Below are positions 42,098 through 50,779 of a stretch of 64,000 bases of DNA, piece after piece. Made by a program: the position numbers and the translations under genes. This stretch comes from CAKZNE01 sp963976435 (GTDB lineage: Bacteria > Bacteroidota > Bacteroidia > Flavobacteriales > Schleiferiaceae), in assembly GCA_963976435.1 (NCBI GenBank), contig CAXBKQ010000001.1, positions 62,001 through 126,000 on the forward strand. Direction: 5' to 3'. Below the pieces are notes generated by a model. The model made no database searches, had not been told where the DNA came from, and saw nothing but the letters and a program-made list of their open reading frames with translations. Positions within the stretch are counted from its first letter, which is position 1. Every line of letters begins with the position of its first letter.

Positions 42098-42425
42098 GTT
42101 TTTTATTTTATGATTTAATATTTCGTTTTTCTAATAACATTAGCAAATGTAAAAATAATTTCTAAATAAACTAATATAATTGGCTAAAATCTAAAAAAAC
42201 AACCATAGAATGAAAATTATTTTGCTTTCAAAATGTGTTTGTCTGTCCAATTGAAGACTATGATTTTAATTGCAAAAACCTTATTTATAGTTGTTTAAGA
42301 TATAAATCAATAGATGGTGATTACCGAATGTGTTGTGCTATTTTTATTGGCATTTTGTTATAGGCTTCATTTATTTCAATGAATTCAGTTATTCTTGTAT
42401 TTATACTTATTAGCAATAATTTTCT
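42098..42425. other. 328-bp divergent regulatory region, pspA operon / AlkC-like gene
   Basis: No gene seen. It contains the pspA promoter element at 42144-42151 and a possible plus-strand element TATTCTTG near 42391 (one mismatch to TAnnTTTG) before the AlkC-like gene. No clear sigma-54 site, operator palindrome or hairpin was found. The length leaves room for an upstream activator site. Confidence 0.4.
42144..42151 (-). promoter_or_regulatory. promoter element TACATTTG of the pspA operon
   Basis: Perfect TAnnTTTG on the minus strand, 46 bp upstream of the pspA start. It suggests primary-sigma rather than sigma-54 transcription, unlike enterobacterial psp. Confidence 0.55.
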
Positions 42426-43538
42426 ATGGCCACAGCATTAAAGGATTTATACAATCTTGAGTTTTTCACCCTATTCTCTGAACTTTGTGAGAAGGATATT
42501 TCAAATTTTAATAGAGAAGTTTTCCTTTCTGAACTTTTTAATAAAGATTGGGAAGGAAGGGAGTTAAAAGACAGAATGAAATGGTCGTCCATTTGCTTCC
42601 GATCACAATTGGAACGGGACTTTGAAATCGCTCTGGAGCAACTATGTTCATTAGTTGAAAGGCTAAAAAAAACTGAGTTTTATGAAACTTCAGTAGAATT
42701 TATGTTTTTGCCAGGAATAATTGAAAATTTTGGATTGGAATACTTCAATGCTTCGGTAAAGGCGATGACGAGTATTACATCTTTTACAACTTGTGAATTT
42801 GCGGTAAGGCCCTTTTATTTGAGATATCCAGAGCAAATGCTCCAACAGACAATAGAATGGTCTTTACATTCTGATTTTAAAGTTAGACGCTTGGCAAGTG
42901 AAGGAATCCGTCCTATGCTTCCTTGGGCGGTGGCTTTAAATCATTATAAAAAAGACCCTACTGATATTATTCCCATTCTGGAAAATTTAAAAGATGATCC
43001 GGAAGAATTTGTAAGGAGAAGTGTGGCTAATAATTTAAATGACATTTCTAAAAATCAGCCAGAAATAGTTTTGGATATCGCCAAGCAGTGGTATGGGGAA
43101 AATGAAAACAGAAATAAATTAGTGAAGCATGCTCTAAGAACTTTATTAAAACAAGGAAATCCAAAAGCCCTTTCTCATTTCAACTATGCCCATTTCAAAG
43201 ATCTTGGAATTTGGGACTTTAGCATTTTTAAATCCAAGATTAGAATAGAGGATAAGCTTTCTTTTTCTTTTAAAATTAAAAACAAATCAAACAAGGAGGC
43301 AAAGATCCGCCTGGAATACGCTATCTATTTTTTAAAAGCTAATGGCCAACATTCAAAAAAGGTTTTTAAAATTAGTGAGAGAAAGCTTAGTCCAAATGAA
43401 CAAATCGAAATAGTAAAAGAGCATAGCCTAAGAATAATTACTACCCGCGTTTTTTATCCTGGTAATCATAATCTTAGCCTCATTGTAAACGGTAATGAAT
43501 CTGAAGTTTTGGATTTTGACTTACTGCCAAAAGCATAG
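42426..43538 (+). CDS. AlkC-like DNA alkylation repair protein (HEAT-like repeats plus Ig-like domain)
   Basis: 370 aa. Helical HEAT-like repeats cover about 1-255 (VEFMFLPGIIENFGLEYF, WSLHSDFKVRRLASEGIRPM, EFVRRSVANNLNDISKNQPE, KHALRTLLKQGNPKAL). The VRR-N-x-LNDISK segment is characteristic of AlkC/AlkD DNA glycosylase-like proteins that remove 3-methyladenine. From about 265 a beta-sandwich-like domain follows (LSFSFKIKNKSNKEAKIRLEY cut at its end), as in AlkC proteins with C-terminal Ig-like fold. It is a single gene divergent from pspA. Confidence 0.82.
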   Translation: MATALKDLYNLEFFTLFSELCEKDISNFNREVFLSELFNKDWEGRELKDRMKWSSICFRSQLERDFEIALEQLCSLVERLKKTEFYETSVEFMFLPGIIENFGLEYFNASVKAMTSITSFTTCEFAVRPFYLRYPEQMLQQTIEWSLHSDFKVRRLASEGIRPMLPWAVALNHYKKDPTDIIPILENLKDDPEEFVRRSVANNLNDISKNQPEIVLDIAKQWYGENENRNKLVKHALRTLLKQGNPKALSHFNYAHFKDLGIWDFSIFKSKIRIEDKLSFSFKIKNKSNKEAKIRLEYAIYFLKANGQHSKKVFKISERKLSPNEQIEIVKEHSLRIITTRVFYPGNHNLSLIVNGNESEVLDFDLLPKA

Positions 43539-43680
43539 AATATGATTTTTTATTTTTTTAGGGAAGGAGCTAGGTAATTAAAAGAGATCCTTGCAAAACT
43601 TTCCAAGAGAATTCTAATTTAGAAAAGGGTTTTATTAAAATTGCATTTAGACTTATCTTCGCAAATCATTCAGACATTTT

Positions 43681-45165
43681 ATGCAGAAAATACTTATTGC
43701 TAACAGAGGGGAAATTGCTTTGAGGATTATGAAATCCGCCAAGGAAATGGGAATTAAAACAGTGGCCGTTTATTCCGAAGCCGATCGGAATTCTCCTCAT
43801 GTAAAATATGCTGATGAGGCCGTATTATTAGGTCCTCCAGCTTCAAATCAAAGTTATCTGCTAAGTGAAAAAATCCTTAAGGTTTGTAAAGAATTAGGCG
43901 TGGATGGGATTCATCCTGGATATGGGTTTTTATCTGAAAATGCAGAATTTGCTGAAATGGTGGAAGCTGCAGGAATAACTTTTATAGGCCCCTCTGCAGA
44001 TTCTATGAGGGTAATGGGGGATAAGCTTTCAGCAAAAGAAGCGGCTAAAAAATTTAAAATCCCTCTAGTACCCGGTACAGAAGGGGCTATTGATGATATC
44101 GAAGAGGCAAAAAAAATCAGTAAAGAAATTGGTTTCCCCATATTAATTAAAGCCTCCGCAGGTGGTGGTGGTAAGGGAATGCGTATTGTAGAAAATGAGG
44201 AGGAGTTTGAACAGCAAATGCAATTGGCAGTATCTGAAGCCGTTTCTGCATTTGGAAATGGAGCCGTATTTATAGAAAAATATGTGACCTCCCCAAGGCA
44301 TATTGAGATTCAAGTTTTATGTGACAAACATGGGAACAGAGTTCACCTTTTTGAAAGGGAATGTAGTATTCAAAGAAGACATCAAAAAGTAGTGGAAGAA
44401 GCGCCATCTGCAGTTTTAACCGATGAAGTAAGGGCTAAAATGGGACAAACTGCTGTTGATGTGGCTAAAGCCTGTGATTATATTGGAGCCGGAACAGTTG
44501 AGTTTATTTTAGACCAGGATAAAAACTTCTATTTCTTGGAAATGAATACCCGCCTTCAAGTAGAGCACCCTGTTACCGAGATGATTACTGGCGTTGATTT
44601 AGTAAAAGAACAGATCAAAGTTGCCAGAAATGAAAAACTGAGTTTTAGTCAGGAGGATTTGAAAATAATTGGCCATTCCATGGAAGTTCGTGTTTACGCA
44701 GAGAATCCAATGGAAAATTTCTTACCGGATATTGGTACTTTAATAGAATACCAAAGACCTCATGGCCCTGGAATTCGTGTGGATGATGGTTTTGAGGAGG
44801 GAATGGAGATTCCTATTTATTACGATCCCATGATTTCCAAACTAATTACCTATGGAAAAGATAGGGAAGAAGCCAGGTTGAGAATGATCCGCGCCTGTGA
44901 AGATTATAAGGTGGTAGGACTTACAACCACATTGGCTTTTGGAAAATACGTAATGGAGAATGAGCATTTTATTAGTGGTGATTTTGATACTCATTTTGTA
45001 GATAAGCATTATGACCCTAAAGATTTGATAAGCTCAGATTCGGAGGAGGAAAAAGTTGCTGCTCTGGTTTTGGCTCACCTTTTGGAAGAAAAGAAATCCA
45101 AATCCAATAGCGCTAATTCCCAACAATCAAAACAAAGTGCTTGGAAAACCAATAGAACCAAATGA
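43681..45165 (+). CDS. accC: acetyl-CoA (or propionyl-CoA) carboxylase, biotin carboxylase subunit
   Basis: 494 aa. Complete biotin carboxylase: N-terminal domain MQKILIANRGEIALR, ATP-grasp with KASAGGGGKGMRIV, the HIEIQVLCDKHGN and LFERECSIQRRHQKVVEE motifs, and catalytic EMNTRLQVEHPVTE. E. coli AccC has 449 residues; the extra 40 at the C-terminus are polar, Lys/Ser-rich and of unknown use. It carboxylates biotin on the carrier protein at the start of fatty acid synthesis. No biotin carrier gene is adjacent, so a propionyl-CoA carboxylase role is possible. A TATCTTCG element lies at 43654. Confidence 0.93.
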   Translation: MQKILIANRGEIALRIMKSAKEMGIKTVAVYSEADRNSPHVKYADEAVLLGPPASNQSYLLSEKILKVCKELGVDGIHPGYGFLSENAEFAEMVEAAGITFIGPSADSMRVMGDKLSAKEAAKKFKIPLVPGTEGAIDDIEEAKKISKEIGFPILIKASAGGGGKGMRIVENEEEFEQQMQLAVSEAVSAFGNGAVFIEKYVTSPRHIEIQVLCDKHGNRVHLFERECSIQRRHQKVVEEAPSAVLTDEVRAKMGQTAVDVAKACDYIGAGTVEFILDQDKNFYFLEMNTRLQVEHPVTEMITGVDLVKEQIKVARNEKLSFSQEDLKIIGHSMEVRVYAENPMENFLPDIGTLIEYQRPHGPGIRVDDGFEEGMEIPIYYDPMISKLITYGKDREEARLRMIRACEDYKVVGLTTTLAFGKYVMENEHFISGDFDTHFVDKHYDPKDLISSDSEEEKVAALVLAHLLEEKKSKSNSANSQQSKQSAWKTNRTK

Positions 45166-45824
45166 AAAGTTTAGTAGCTATACTTTCTTTATTTTTTCTT
45201 AGTCTGAGCTTAAATGCCCAGCCTACAACTCCTGCTGGTAGTGATACCATGGTGAAATACCGAAATATCCAGGGTAAGGCAGTTTTAGATGCTTTTATCA
45301 TTGATGGGGATACCATTCCCATAATGGTTTTGGATGAAGTATTATTTATAGAAACTCCAACATTTGATAGCAGGGAAGCAAAAAGAAGATATTATATTTT
45401 AAAAAGAAAAGTTTTTAAAGTTTATCCTTATGTTGTGGTAGCTGGAAATAAAAGAGATAGCTTAAATATTGAACTTGCCAAAATTTCTAGTAAACGCAAG
45501 CGCAGGAAGAAAGTGAAAGAATTTCAGCGCTATATTGAAGATAATTTTGAAGAGAAATTAAAAAAACTAACCACAACCGAAGGTCAGATTTTAAGTAAAC
45601 TTCTCTATCGAGAAACGGGTGTAACTACCTATGACCTAATCTCTACCTACCGCAGCGGTTGGAGGGCTTTTTGGTGGAATACCATGGCTAATTTTTATGA
45701 TATAAGCCTTAAAACTCCCTACGATCCTGAAAATGTGGAAGAAGATAAACTCATCGAAAACATCCTGCTTAAAGCATTCGCAGCAGGTGATTTGGAAGAG
45801 AGAAAAAAGGTTGAGCCCTTTTAA
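45162..45824 (+). CDS. secreted DUF4294 protein
   Basis: 220 aa, signal peptide ending LSLNAQ. The mature part has FIIDGDTIPIMVLDEVLFIE followed by a basic stretch (KRKRRKKVKEFQ) and helical C-terminus with WRAFWWNTMANFYDISLKTPY, the pattern of DUF4294, a Bacteroidota-specific family without known function. It overlaps accC by the ATGA junction and is therefore probably co-translated with it; the link to fatty acid metabolism is unexplained. It is convergent with miaE, with only one base between the stop codons. Confidence 0.8.
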   Translation: MKSLVAILSLFFLSLSLNAQPTTPAGSDTMVKYRNIQGKAVLDAFIIDGDTIPIMVLDEVLFIETPTFDSREAKRRYYILKRKVFKVYPYVVVAGNKRDSLNIELAKISSKRKRRKKVKEFQRYIEDNFEEKLKKLTTTEGQILSKLLYRETGVTTYDLISTYRSGWRAFWWNTMANFYDISLKTPYDPENVEEDKLIENILLKAFAAGDLEERKKVEPF

Positions 45825-45825
45825 T

Positions 45826-46413
45826 TTAATGCAAAGCAGGATTTAAGGCCAAGGCATTTAATATCTCGGCTTCTTTTTCTGCCAATTCTTCCCAACGTTG
45901 AATTACTTCTTCTTCAGGAAAATAGTTTAAAGCCATTTCCACAAATATATTTCCATGTTTTGCTTCGGAGGTATATATCATATGGTAAAATTTAGATAAT
46001 TCCTCATCATCAATATTATCACTTACCAGTTTAAATCTTTCAAAGCCACGATTTTCAACTATAGAAGCAATTATCAAACGATCTCTAAATCTTTTGTTTC
46101 GATCTGAATGGCAATTTTTTAGCAATTGTTTTACATATAAATCTTCACCAATAGAATGGTTGAGCTCCAATCCTCTATCCTGCATAATTTTGAATACCAA
46201 TCTAAAATGCTCCAATTCCTCAATAGCAGTATGAATTAAGTCTTGGATAATTTCCCCACGGTTTGGATATTTTGCTACAAAACTCATGGCCATCGACGAA
46301 GCTTTGCGTTCACAGTCTGCATGATCTTTTAAAAACTCATCAAAATTGGCCAAAACACAATCTATCCATTCTTTTGAGGATTCACATTTTAAACTTAATT
46401 CATTTACATTCAT
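45826..46413 (-). CDS. miaE: tRNA-(ms2io6A)-hydroxylase
   Basis: 195 aa from the ATG at 46413 (MNVNELSLKCES); an upstream TTG is less likely. Ferritin-like di-iron protein with Glu/His ligands in CERKASSMAMSF, EELEHFRLVF, ENRGFERF and TSEAKHGNIF, the MiaE spacing. It hydroxylates the isopentenyl group of ms2i6A37 in tRNA using O2. It is a single gene divergent from a glycosyltransferase. The miaA and miaB genes that make its substrate are not in the window. Confidence 0.9.
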   Translation of the reverse strand: MNVNELSLKCESSKEWIDCVLANFDEFLKDHADCERKASSMAMSFVAKYPNRGEIIQDLIHTAIEELEHFRLVFKIMQDRGLELNHSIGEDLYVKQLLKNCHSDRNKRFRDRLIIASIVENRGFERFKLVSDNIDDEELSKFYHMIYTSEAKHGNIFVEMALNYFPEEEVIQRWEELAEKEAEILNALALNPALH

Positions 46414-46453
46414 CGCTTCCGTATTTTGCAGCAAATTTAAAAGTTCAGCTCAA

Positions 46454-47695
46454 TTGCAATCATTTAAAGATCAAGTTTCTTTTTACAATAATAGATTTGC
46501 TTATAGTCGTGAGCAATTCATTGCTTCCACACCCAATTCAGAACTCAAAGTTTGTCTGGTAGTGCCTGCCTATAATGAAGATATTTCAGGCTTTTTGAGA
46601 GGCCTCAATACTATAGATTGTTCTTTGCCTAATCAATTGGAAATCATCATTGTATTAAACCATTCCGTGCAGGAGAAAAATGAAATTAAGGAAAGGCATG
46701 AACAACAATTTCAGGAATTTCATGATACAGAATTGAAGGCTGGAATTAAGGTCCATTTCATCAAGGCTTTTGATTTAAAATCTAAACATGCTGGAGTGGG
46801 TTTGGCCAGAAAGATAGGAATGGACGAAGCAGTGAAACGTTTCGAAAGCCTCAATTATCCTGGCCTAATAGTTTGTTTGGATGCGGATTGTAAAGTGAAA
46901 CAAAATTATTTTGATTCTCTTCTAAAGGCTGAAAGGGAGGCTTGGAAAGGACTTGCCTTGTCCTACGAACATCCCTTAGAGGATTTGCCTTCAGATCATT
47001 TAAGGTCCATTATTAATTATGAAATTTTTTTGCGCTATTATTCATTGGCCTTGCATGAAATAAATTATCCTCATTATTTTCAAACTGTTGGATCAAGTAT
47101 GGCTTGCCGTTCAGATTTGTATTGCAAAATAGGAGGAATGAACCGTAGAAAAGCTGGTGAGGATTTTTATTTTTTACATAAGGTTTTTCCACATGGTAGT
47201 TTTTGCAACTGGACAGAAACTACCGTTTTCCCATCTCCTAGAAAGTCGGACAGAGTCCCTTTTGGTACGGGAAAGGCCATGCTGGCAGAGGAGCAAGGAT
47301 TAAAGGATTATTCCAGACTATACCATCCAAGTATTTATAAGGAATTGAAAATATTGTTTAAAGATCTAGCACAATTGTATAGGGGTTTGGAGGATTTTGC
47401 TAGTCCGATGTTTAGCCATTTTTTAAAAGATCAAAAGCTATTTGAAGAATTGAAAAAACTAGCGGCGAGATCTAAGAGCTGCAAAAGCTTTGAAACTAAT
47501 TTTTACTTTTGGTTTGATGGCTTTAAGCTTATGAAGTTTCTACATTTTGCCCAAACAAATTATTTTCAAGATATAGCGAATATTGAGGCCTGTAAGGAGC
47601 TGTTGGATACAAAGTCTCTGGAAATTAAAGCCTTATTAATGGAATTAAGAGAAAGGGAAAGAAAAGCGAATTTTCCTAAATTTGAGAAATGCTGA
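46454..47695 (+). CDS. GT2-like glycosyltransferase
   Basis: 413 aa from a TTG at 46454. An ATG at 46346 is in frame, but a start there would overlap the coding start of miaE; the peptide upstream of 46454 shows no family motif. The GT-A part begins KVCLVVPAYNEDISGFLRGL, then LIVCLDADCKVK (DxD) and SSMACRSDLYCKIGGMN followed by RRKAGEDFYFLHKV. There is no membrane helix. It overlaps the alkane hydroxylase gene by 7 bp. Substrate unknown; the tight link with alkB suggests modification of a lipid, which is inference. Confidence 0.75.
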   Translation: MQSFKDQVSFYNNRFAYSREQFIASTPNSELKVCLVVPAYNEDISGFLRGLNTIDCSLPNQLEIIIVLNHSVQEKNEIKERHEQQFQEFHDTELKAGIKVHFIKAFDLKSKHAGVGLARKIGMDEAVKRFESLNYPGLIVCLDADCKVKQNYFDSLLKAEREAWKGLALSYEHPLEDLPSDHLRSIINYEIFLRYYSLALHEINYPHYFQTVGSSMACRSDLYCKIGGMNRRKAGEDFYFLHKVFPHGSFCNWTETTVFPSPRKSDRVPFGTGKAMLAEEQGLKDYSRLYHPSIYKELKILFKDLAQLYRGLEDFASPMFSHFLKDQKLFEELKKLAARSKSCKSFETNFYFWFDGFKLMKFLHFAQTNYFQDIANIEACKELLDTKSLEIKALLMELRERERKANFPKFEKC

Positions 47696-48741
47696 ATCCC
47701 AAAGCCTTAAAATACCTTCTATCCTTTTCTATTCCCGCTTCGGTGGCATTATCTTTTTATTTTGATGGGCTAATGAGCTTTTTTCCAATGATTTATGCCT
47801 TTGGGTTTATTCCAATCTTGGAAGTTATTTTACGAACAGACCCCAGTAATTTAAATAAGCTCGAAAGGGAAACTGCAGAAGAGGACAAACTTTTCGATTG
47901 GCTTCTTTACCTAACTGTTCCTATTCAGTATATAATTCTAATATGGTTTATTCTTCTTCTTGGCCAGGAGAAGCCCTGGTCTACAGAATTTTTTGCCAGA
48001 ATTCTTTCATTTGGTTTATTGTGTGGAGTGTTGGGAATTAATGTAGCTCATGAATTGGGACATAGAAGAAATAAAAGTGAGCAATTATTAGCTAAGCTCT
48101 TGCTTTTTACTAGTCTTTATGCTCATTTTTTTATTGAGCACAACCAAGGGCATCATAAACATGTAGCTACAGAAGAGGATCCAGCAACAGCTCGGAGAAA
48201 TGAATGGTTGTACTTTTTTTGGATACGATCAATAATTTTTTCATTTATCAGCGCCTGGAAAATTGAAATTAAAAATCTGAAATCAAAAGGACTATCCTTT
48301 TTCAGCTTAAAAAATGAAATGCTAGTTTTTATGATGATTCAATTTTCCATGGTTGCCTTGGTCTTTATTTTCAGCTCTTGGCAGGTAGGAGTAGGTTTCG
48401 TTATGGCCGCAGGATTTGGAGCATTATTACTGGAAACTGTGAATTATATTGAGCACTACGGCCTTTTACGACAAAAAGTTTCGAATAATAGATATGAGGA
48501 TGTAAGGCCGATGCACTCTTGGAATTCTAACCATTTAGTAGGAAGAGTAATGCTTTTTGAGCTCACCAGACATAGCGATCACCATGCGAATCCTCACAAA
48601 AAATATCAGATATTAGAAAATCACAATGAAAATCCACAACTGCCAGGTGGTTATCCAGGAATGATGCTATTATCCCTTATTCCACCTCTATTTTTTTGGA
48701 TTATGAATCCTAGACTAAAAAGAGGGCTACCATCTGATTAA
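47689..48741 (+). CDS. alkB: AlkB-type alkane 1-monooxygenase
   Basis: 350 aa integral membrane di-iron hydroxylase. All signature His motifs are present: Hist-1 HELGHRRN, Hist-2 EHNQGHHKH, Hist-3 RHSDHHANPHKKYQIL and the HYG motif NYIEHYGLLR. This combination separates AlkB from desaturases and xylene monooxygenases. It should hydroxylate the terminal carbon of medium-chain alkanes or alkyl chains, needing rubredoxin and rubredoxin reductase, neither of which is nearby. It is shorter than P. putida AlkB (about 400 aa). It overlaps the glycosyltransferase gene before it and its 3' end overlaps convergent fabH by 15 bp. Confidence 0.92.
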   Translation: MLNPKALKYLLSFSIPASVALSFYFDGLMSFFPMIYAFGFIPILEVILRTDPSNLNKLERETAEEDKLFDWLLYLTVPIQYIILIWFILLLGQEKPWSTEFFARILSFGLLCGVLGINVAHELGHRRNKSEQLLAKLLLFTSLYAHFFIEHNQGHHKHVATEEDPATARRNEWLYFFWIRSIIFSFISAWKIEIKNLKSKGLSFFSLKNEMLVFMMIQFSMVALVFIFSSWQVGVGFVMAAGFGALLLETVNYIEHYGLLRQKVSNNRYEDVRPMHSWNSNHLVGRVMLFELTRHSDHHANPHKKYQILENHNENPQLPGGYPGMMLLSLIPPLFFWIMNPRLKRGLPSD

Positions 48742-49734
48742 TGCGCTTCCCCAGGTAAAACCACTTCCGAAGGCAGCTAAGCAAATCAAATCACCATCAT
48801 TTATTTTTCCTTCTTGCCAAGCTTCACTCATAGCAATTGGAATTGAGGCAGCGGTAGTATTACCATATTTCATGATATTATTAAACACCTTTCCTTCTTC
48901 CAATCCCATTTTGGCTTGTACATATTGACTGATCCTCAAATTCGCCTGATGAGGAATTAATAAATCAATATCCGAAGCAGAAAGATTAGTGGCTTCTAAG
49001 GCCTCTTTGATAACCTCTTGAAATCGTGTAACGGCGTGTTTAAAAACAAAATTACCGTTCATATAAGGATAGTAACTTAAATCTTCTGGATTGTTTTCAA
49101 TCATTATTTTATCAACCCAATGATGGGTGGAAGGACCTATTAATGCCAGTTCCTCTGCGTATTTACCTTCCGAATGTAGGTGGCTAGTTAAGATTCCTTT
49201 TCCTTTTTCTTCTGTAGCTTGTAATATTACGGCTCCAGCACCATCTCCAAAAATAACAGTAACGCCACGGCCGCGAGTGGTTTTATCCAAACCTCCACTG
49301 TGTAATTCACTACCAATTAAAAGAATGTTTTTATAAGTGCCCGATTTAATAAATTGATCGGCAACTGAAAGTCCATATACAAAGCCAGAACATTGATTTC
49401 TTACATCTAGAGCTCCTACATTATCAATTCCCAATTGATTTTGAACCATCACACCAGGGCCAGGGAAATAATAGTCTGGACTCAAGGTTGCGAAAATGAT
49501 AAAATCTACATCTTTAGCTTCTATACCTGCATTTTTTATGGCTATTCTAGCCGCTTTTGTGCCCATAACGGAGGGAGTATCTTCACTTCCTTCTGCTACC
49601 CAACGTCTTTCTTGTATTCCGGTTCTTTCTCTTATCCAAGCATCATTGGTATCCATCATAGAGGATAAATCTTCGTTAGTCACAATATTATCAGGAACAT
49701 AATGACCAATACCAGCAATTTTTGACGATCTCAT
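48727..49734 (-). CDS. fabH: beta-ketoacyl-ACP synthase III
   Basis: 335 aa from ATG at 49734; a TTG 21 bp upstream is open but does not match the family start. The catalytic triad is present: Cys115 in DVRNQCSGFVYGL, His in LLIPHQANLRI and Asn in YGNTTAASIP. FabH condenses acetyl-CoA with malonyl-ACP to start fatty acid synthesis. fabG is at 63090 and accC at 43681, so several genes of the pathway are in the window, though not in one operon. Another fabH copy elsewhere is likely in this phylum. Confidence 0.95.
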   Translation of the reverse strand: MRSSKIAGIGHYVPDNIVTNEDLSSMMDTNDAWIRERTGIQERRWVAEGSEDTPSVMGTKAARIAIKNAGIEAKDVDFIIFATLSPDYYFPGPGVMVQNQLGIDNVGALDVRNQCSGFVYGLSVADQFIKSGTYKNILLIGSELHSGGLDKTTRGRGVTVIFGDGAGAVILQATEEKGKGILTSHLHSEGKYAEELALIGPSTHHWVDKIMIENNPEDLSYYPYMNGNFVFKHAVTRFQEVIKEALEATNLSASDIDLLIPHQANLRISQYVQAKMGLEEGKVFNNIMKYGNTTAASIPIAMSEAWQEGKINDGDLICLAAFGSGFTWGSALIRW

Positions 49735-49799
49735 AAATTCAATTTGGTGGTGCAAAATAAAAGTAAATTGTGGAATTACCTTTTTTAGGAAAGCTTAAT

Positions 49800-49807
49800 T
49801 AGATTTG
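49800..49807 (+). promoter_or_regulatory. promoter element TAGATTTG of yebC
   Basis: Perfect TAnnTTTG, 39 bp before the yebC ATG, in the 112-bp space divergent from fabH. Confidence 0.5.
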
Positions 49808-49846
49808 CACTTATTATTCATCTAAAAATAGTCAAATCAATTTTAT

Positions 49847-50557
49847 ATGGGAAGAGCTTTTGAATACCGTAGAGCTGCAAAGGAAAAAAGATGGGGTATA
49901 ATGTCTAGGGTTTTCCCTCGTCTTGCTAAAGCCATCACTATGGCTGCAAAAGATGGAGGCCCTGATCCGGATATGAATGCGGCGCTGAGAACAGCTATTC
50001 AAAATGCCAAGGCCCAGAATATGCCTAAGGACAATATTGAAAATGCCATAAAAAGAGCTTCGGGACAAGATGCTGAGAACTATTCTGAAATTACTTATGA
50101 AGGAAAGGGCCCACATGGAGTTCTGTTATTTTTAGAATGTGCCACTGATAATACCACAAGAACTGTAGCCAATGTAAAATCTTACTTCAATAAAGTAGGA
50201 GGGAGCATCGTTCCCAATGGATCCTTGGAATATATGTTTAATAGAAAGGCAGTTTTTGAATTTGAAAAAACGGAAGACTTCGATATTGAAGAAATGGAAT
50301 TGGAATTAATCGATGCCGGACTTGAGGAAATTGAGGTGGAGGATGATATGGTTTATGTTAGCGGAAATTACACAAGCTTCGGTGACTTATCCAGTGCTTT
50401 GGAAGAAAAGGGAATTGATGTAAAAAAAGCTTCCCTTCAAAGAATTCCAACCAGTCCTGTAGAGTTTTCAGAAGAACAATTAGTGGATATTGAAAAACTG
50501 CTAGATAAGATAGATGAGGATGATGATGTACAGAATGTTTTCAATAATATTAAGTAA
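49847..50557 (+). CDS. yebC: YebC/PmpR family transcriptional regulator
   Basis: 236 aa, full-length TACO1/YebC protein. It starts MGRAFEYRRAAKEKRWGIMS and contains the conserved PDMNAALRTAIQNAKAQNMP and the GKGPHGVLLFLECATDN stretches. Members were named as DNA-binding regulators, and recent work on TACO1/YebC relates them to translation of difficult peptides on the ribosome; either role fits this sequence. It is monocistronic with its own promoter element and a strong terminator. Confidence 0.95.
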   Translation: MGRAFEYRRAAKEKRWGIMSRVFPRLAKAITMAAKDGGPDPDMNAALRTAIQNAKAQNMPKDNIENAIKRASGQDAENYSEITYEGKGPHGVLLFLECATDNTTRTVANVKSYFNKVGGSIVPNGSLEYMFNRKAVFEFEKTEDFDIEEMELELIDAGLEEIEVEDDMVYVSGNYTSFGDLSSALEEKGIDVKKASLQRIPTSPVEFSEEQLVDIEKLLDKIDEDDDVQNVFNNIK

Positions 50558-50597
50558 ATTATCTTTCTCCGGATAAATTCTTTTAAATACAAAAAGT

Positions 50598-50627
50598 AAA
50601 GCCTCTAATGAAAATTAGAGGCTTTTT
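50598..50627 (+). terminator. intrinsic terminator of yebC
   Basis: A perfect 12-bp stem (AAAGCCTCTAAT / ATTAGAGGCTTT) closed by a GAAA tetraloop and followed by a T run, 40 bp after the stop codon. Confidence 0.93.
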
Positions 50628-50779
50628 TGTTTTAGTATCAATGGTTTACAGAAGACTATTTTTTCAAAAATTTCATCAGGCATCCAAATCTATTAAGATT
50701 TTAAGGTTGATAAGTAGCTCGAACTATTTTTGAAAAGCTGTATTGAAAGCTTAAATTAGTAAGCTCTAAAATTTATCCT

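Noticed and set aside
46346..46453. Upstream ATG for the glycosyltransferase at 46454
   Set aside because: It would overlap the coding start of miaE on the other strand, and the extra residues show no family motif; TTG at 46454 is preferred, though unproven.
50702..50722. GG-N10-GC match before the exonuclease gene
   Set aside because: Only the GG and GC dinucleotides match; TGG and TTGC are missing, and the distance to the start is unsuitable.
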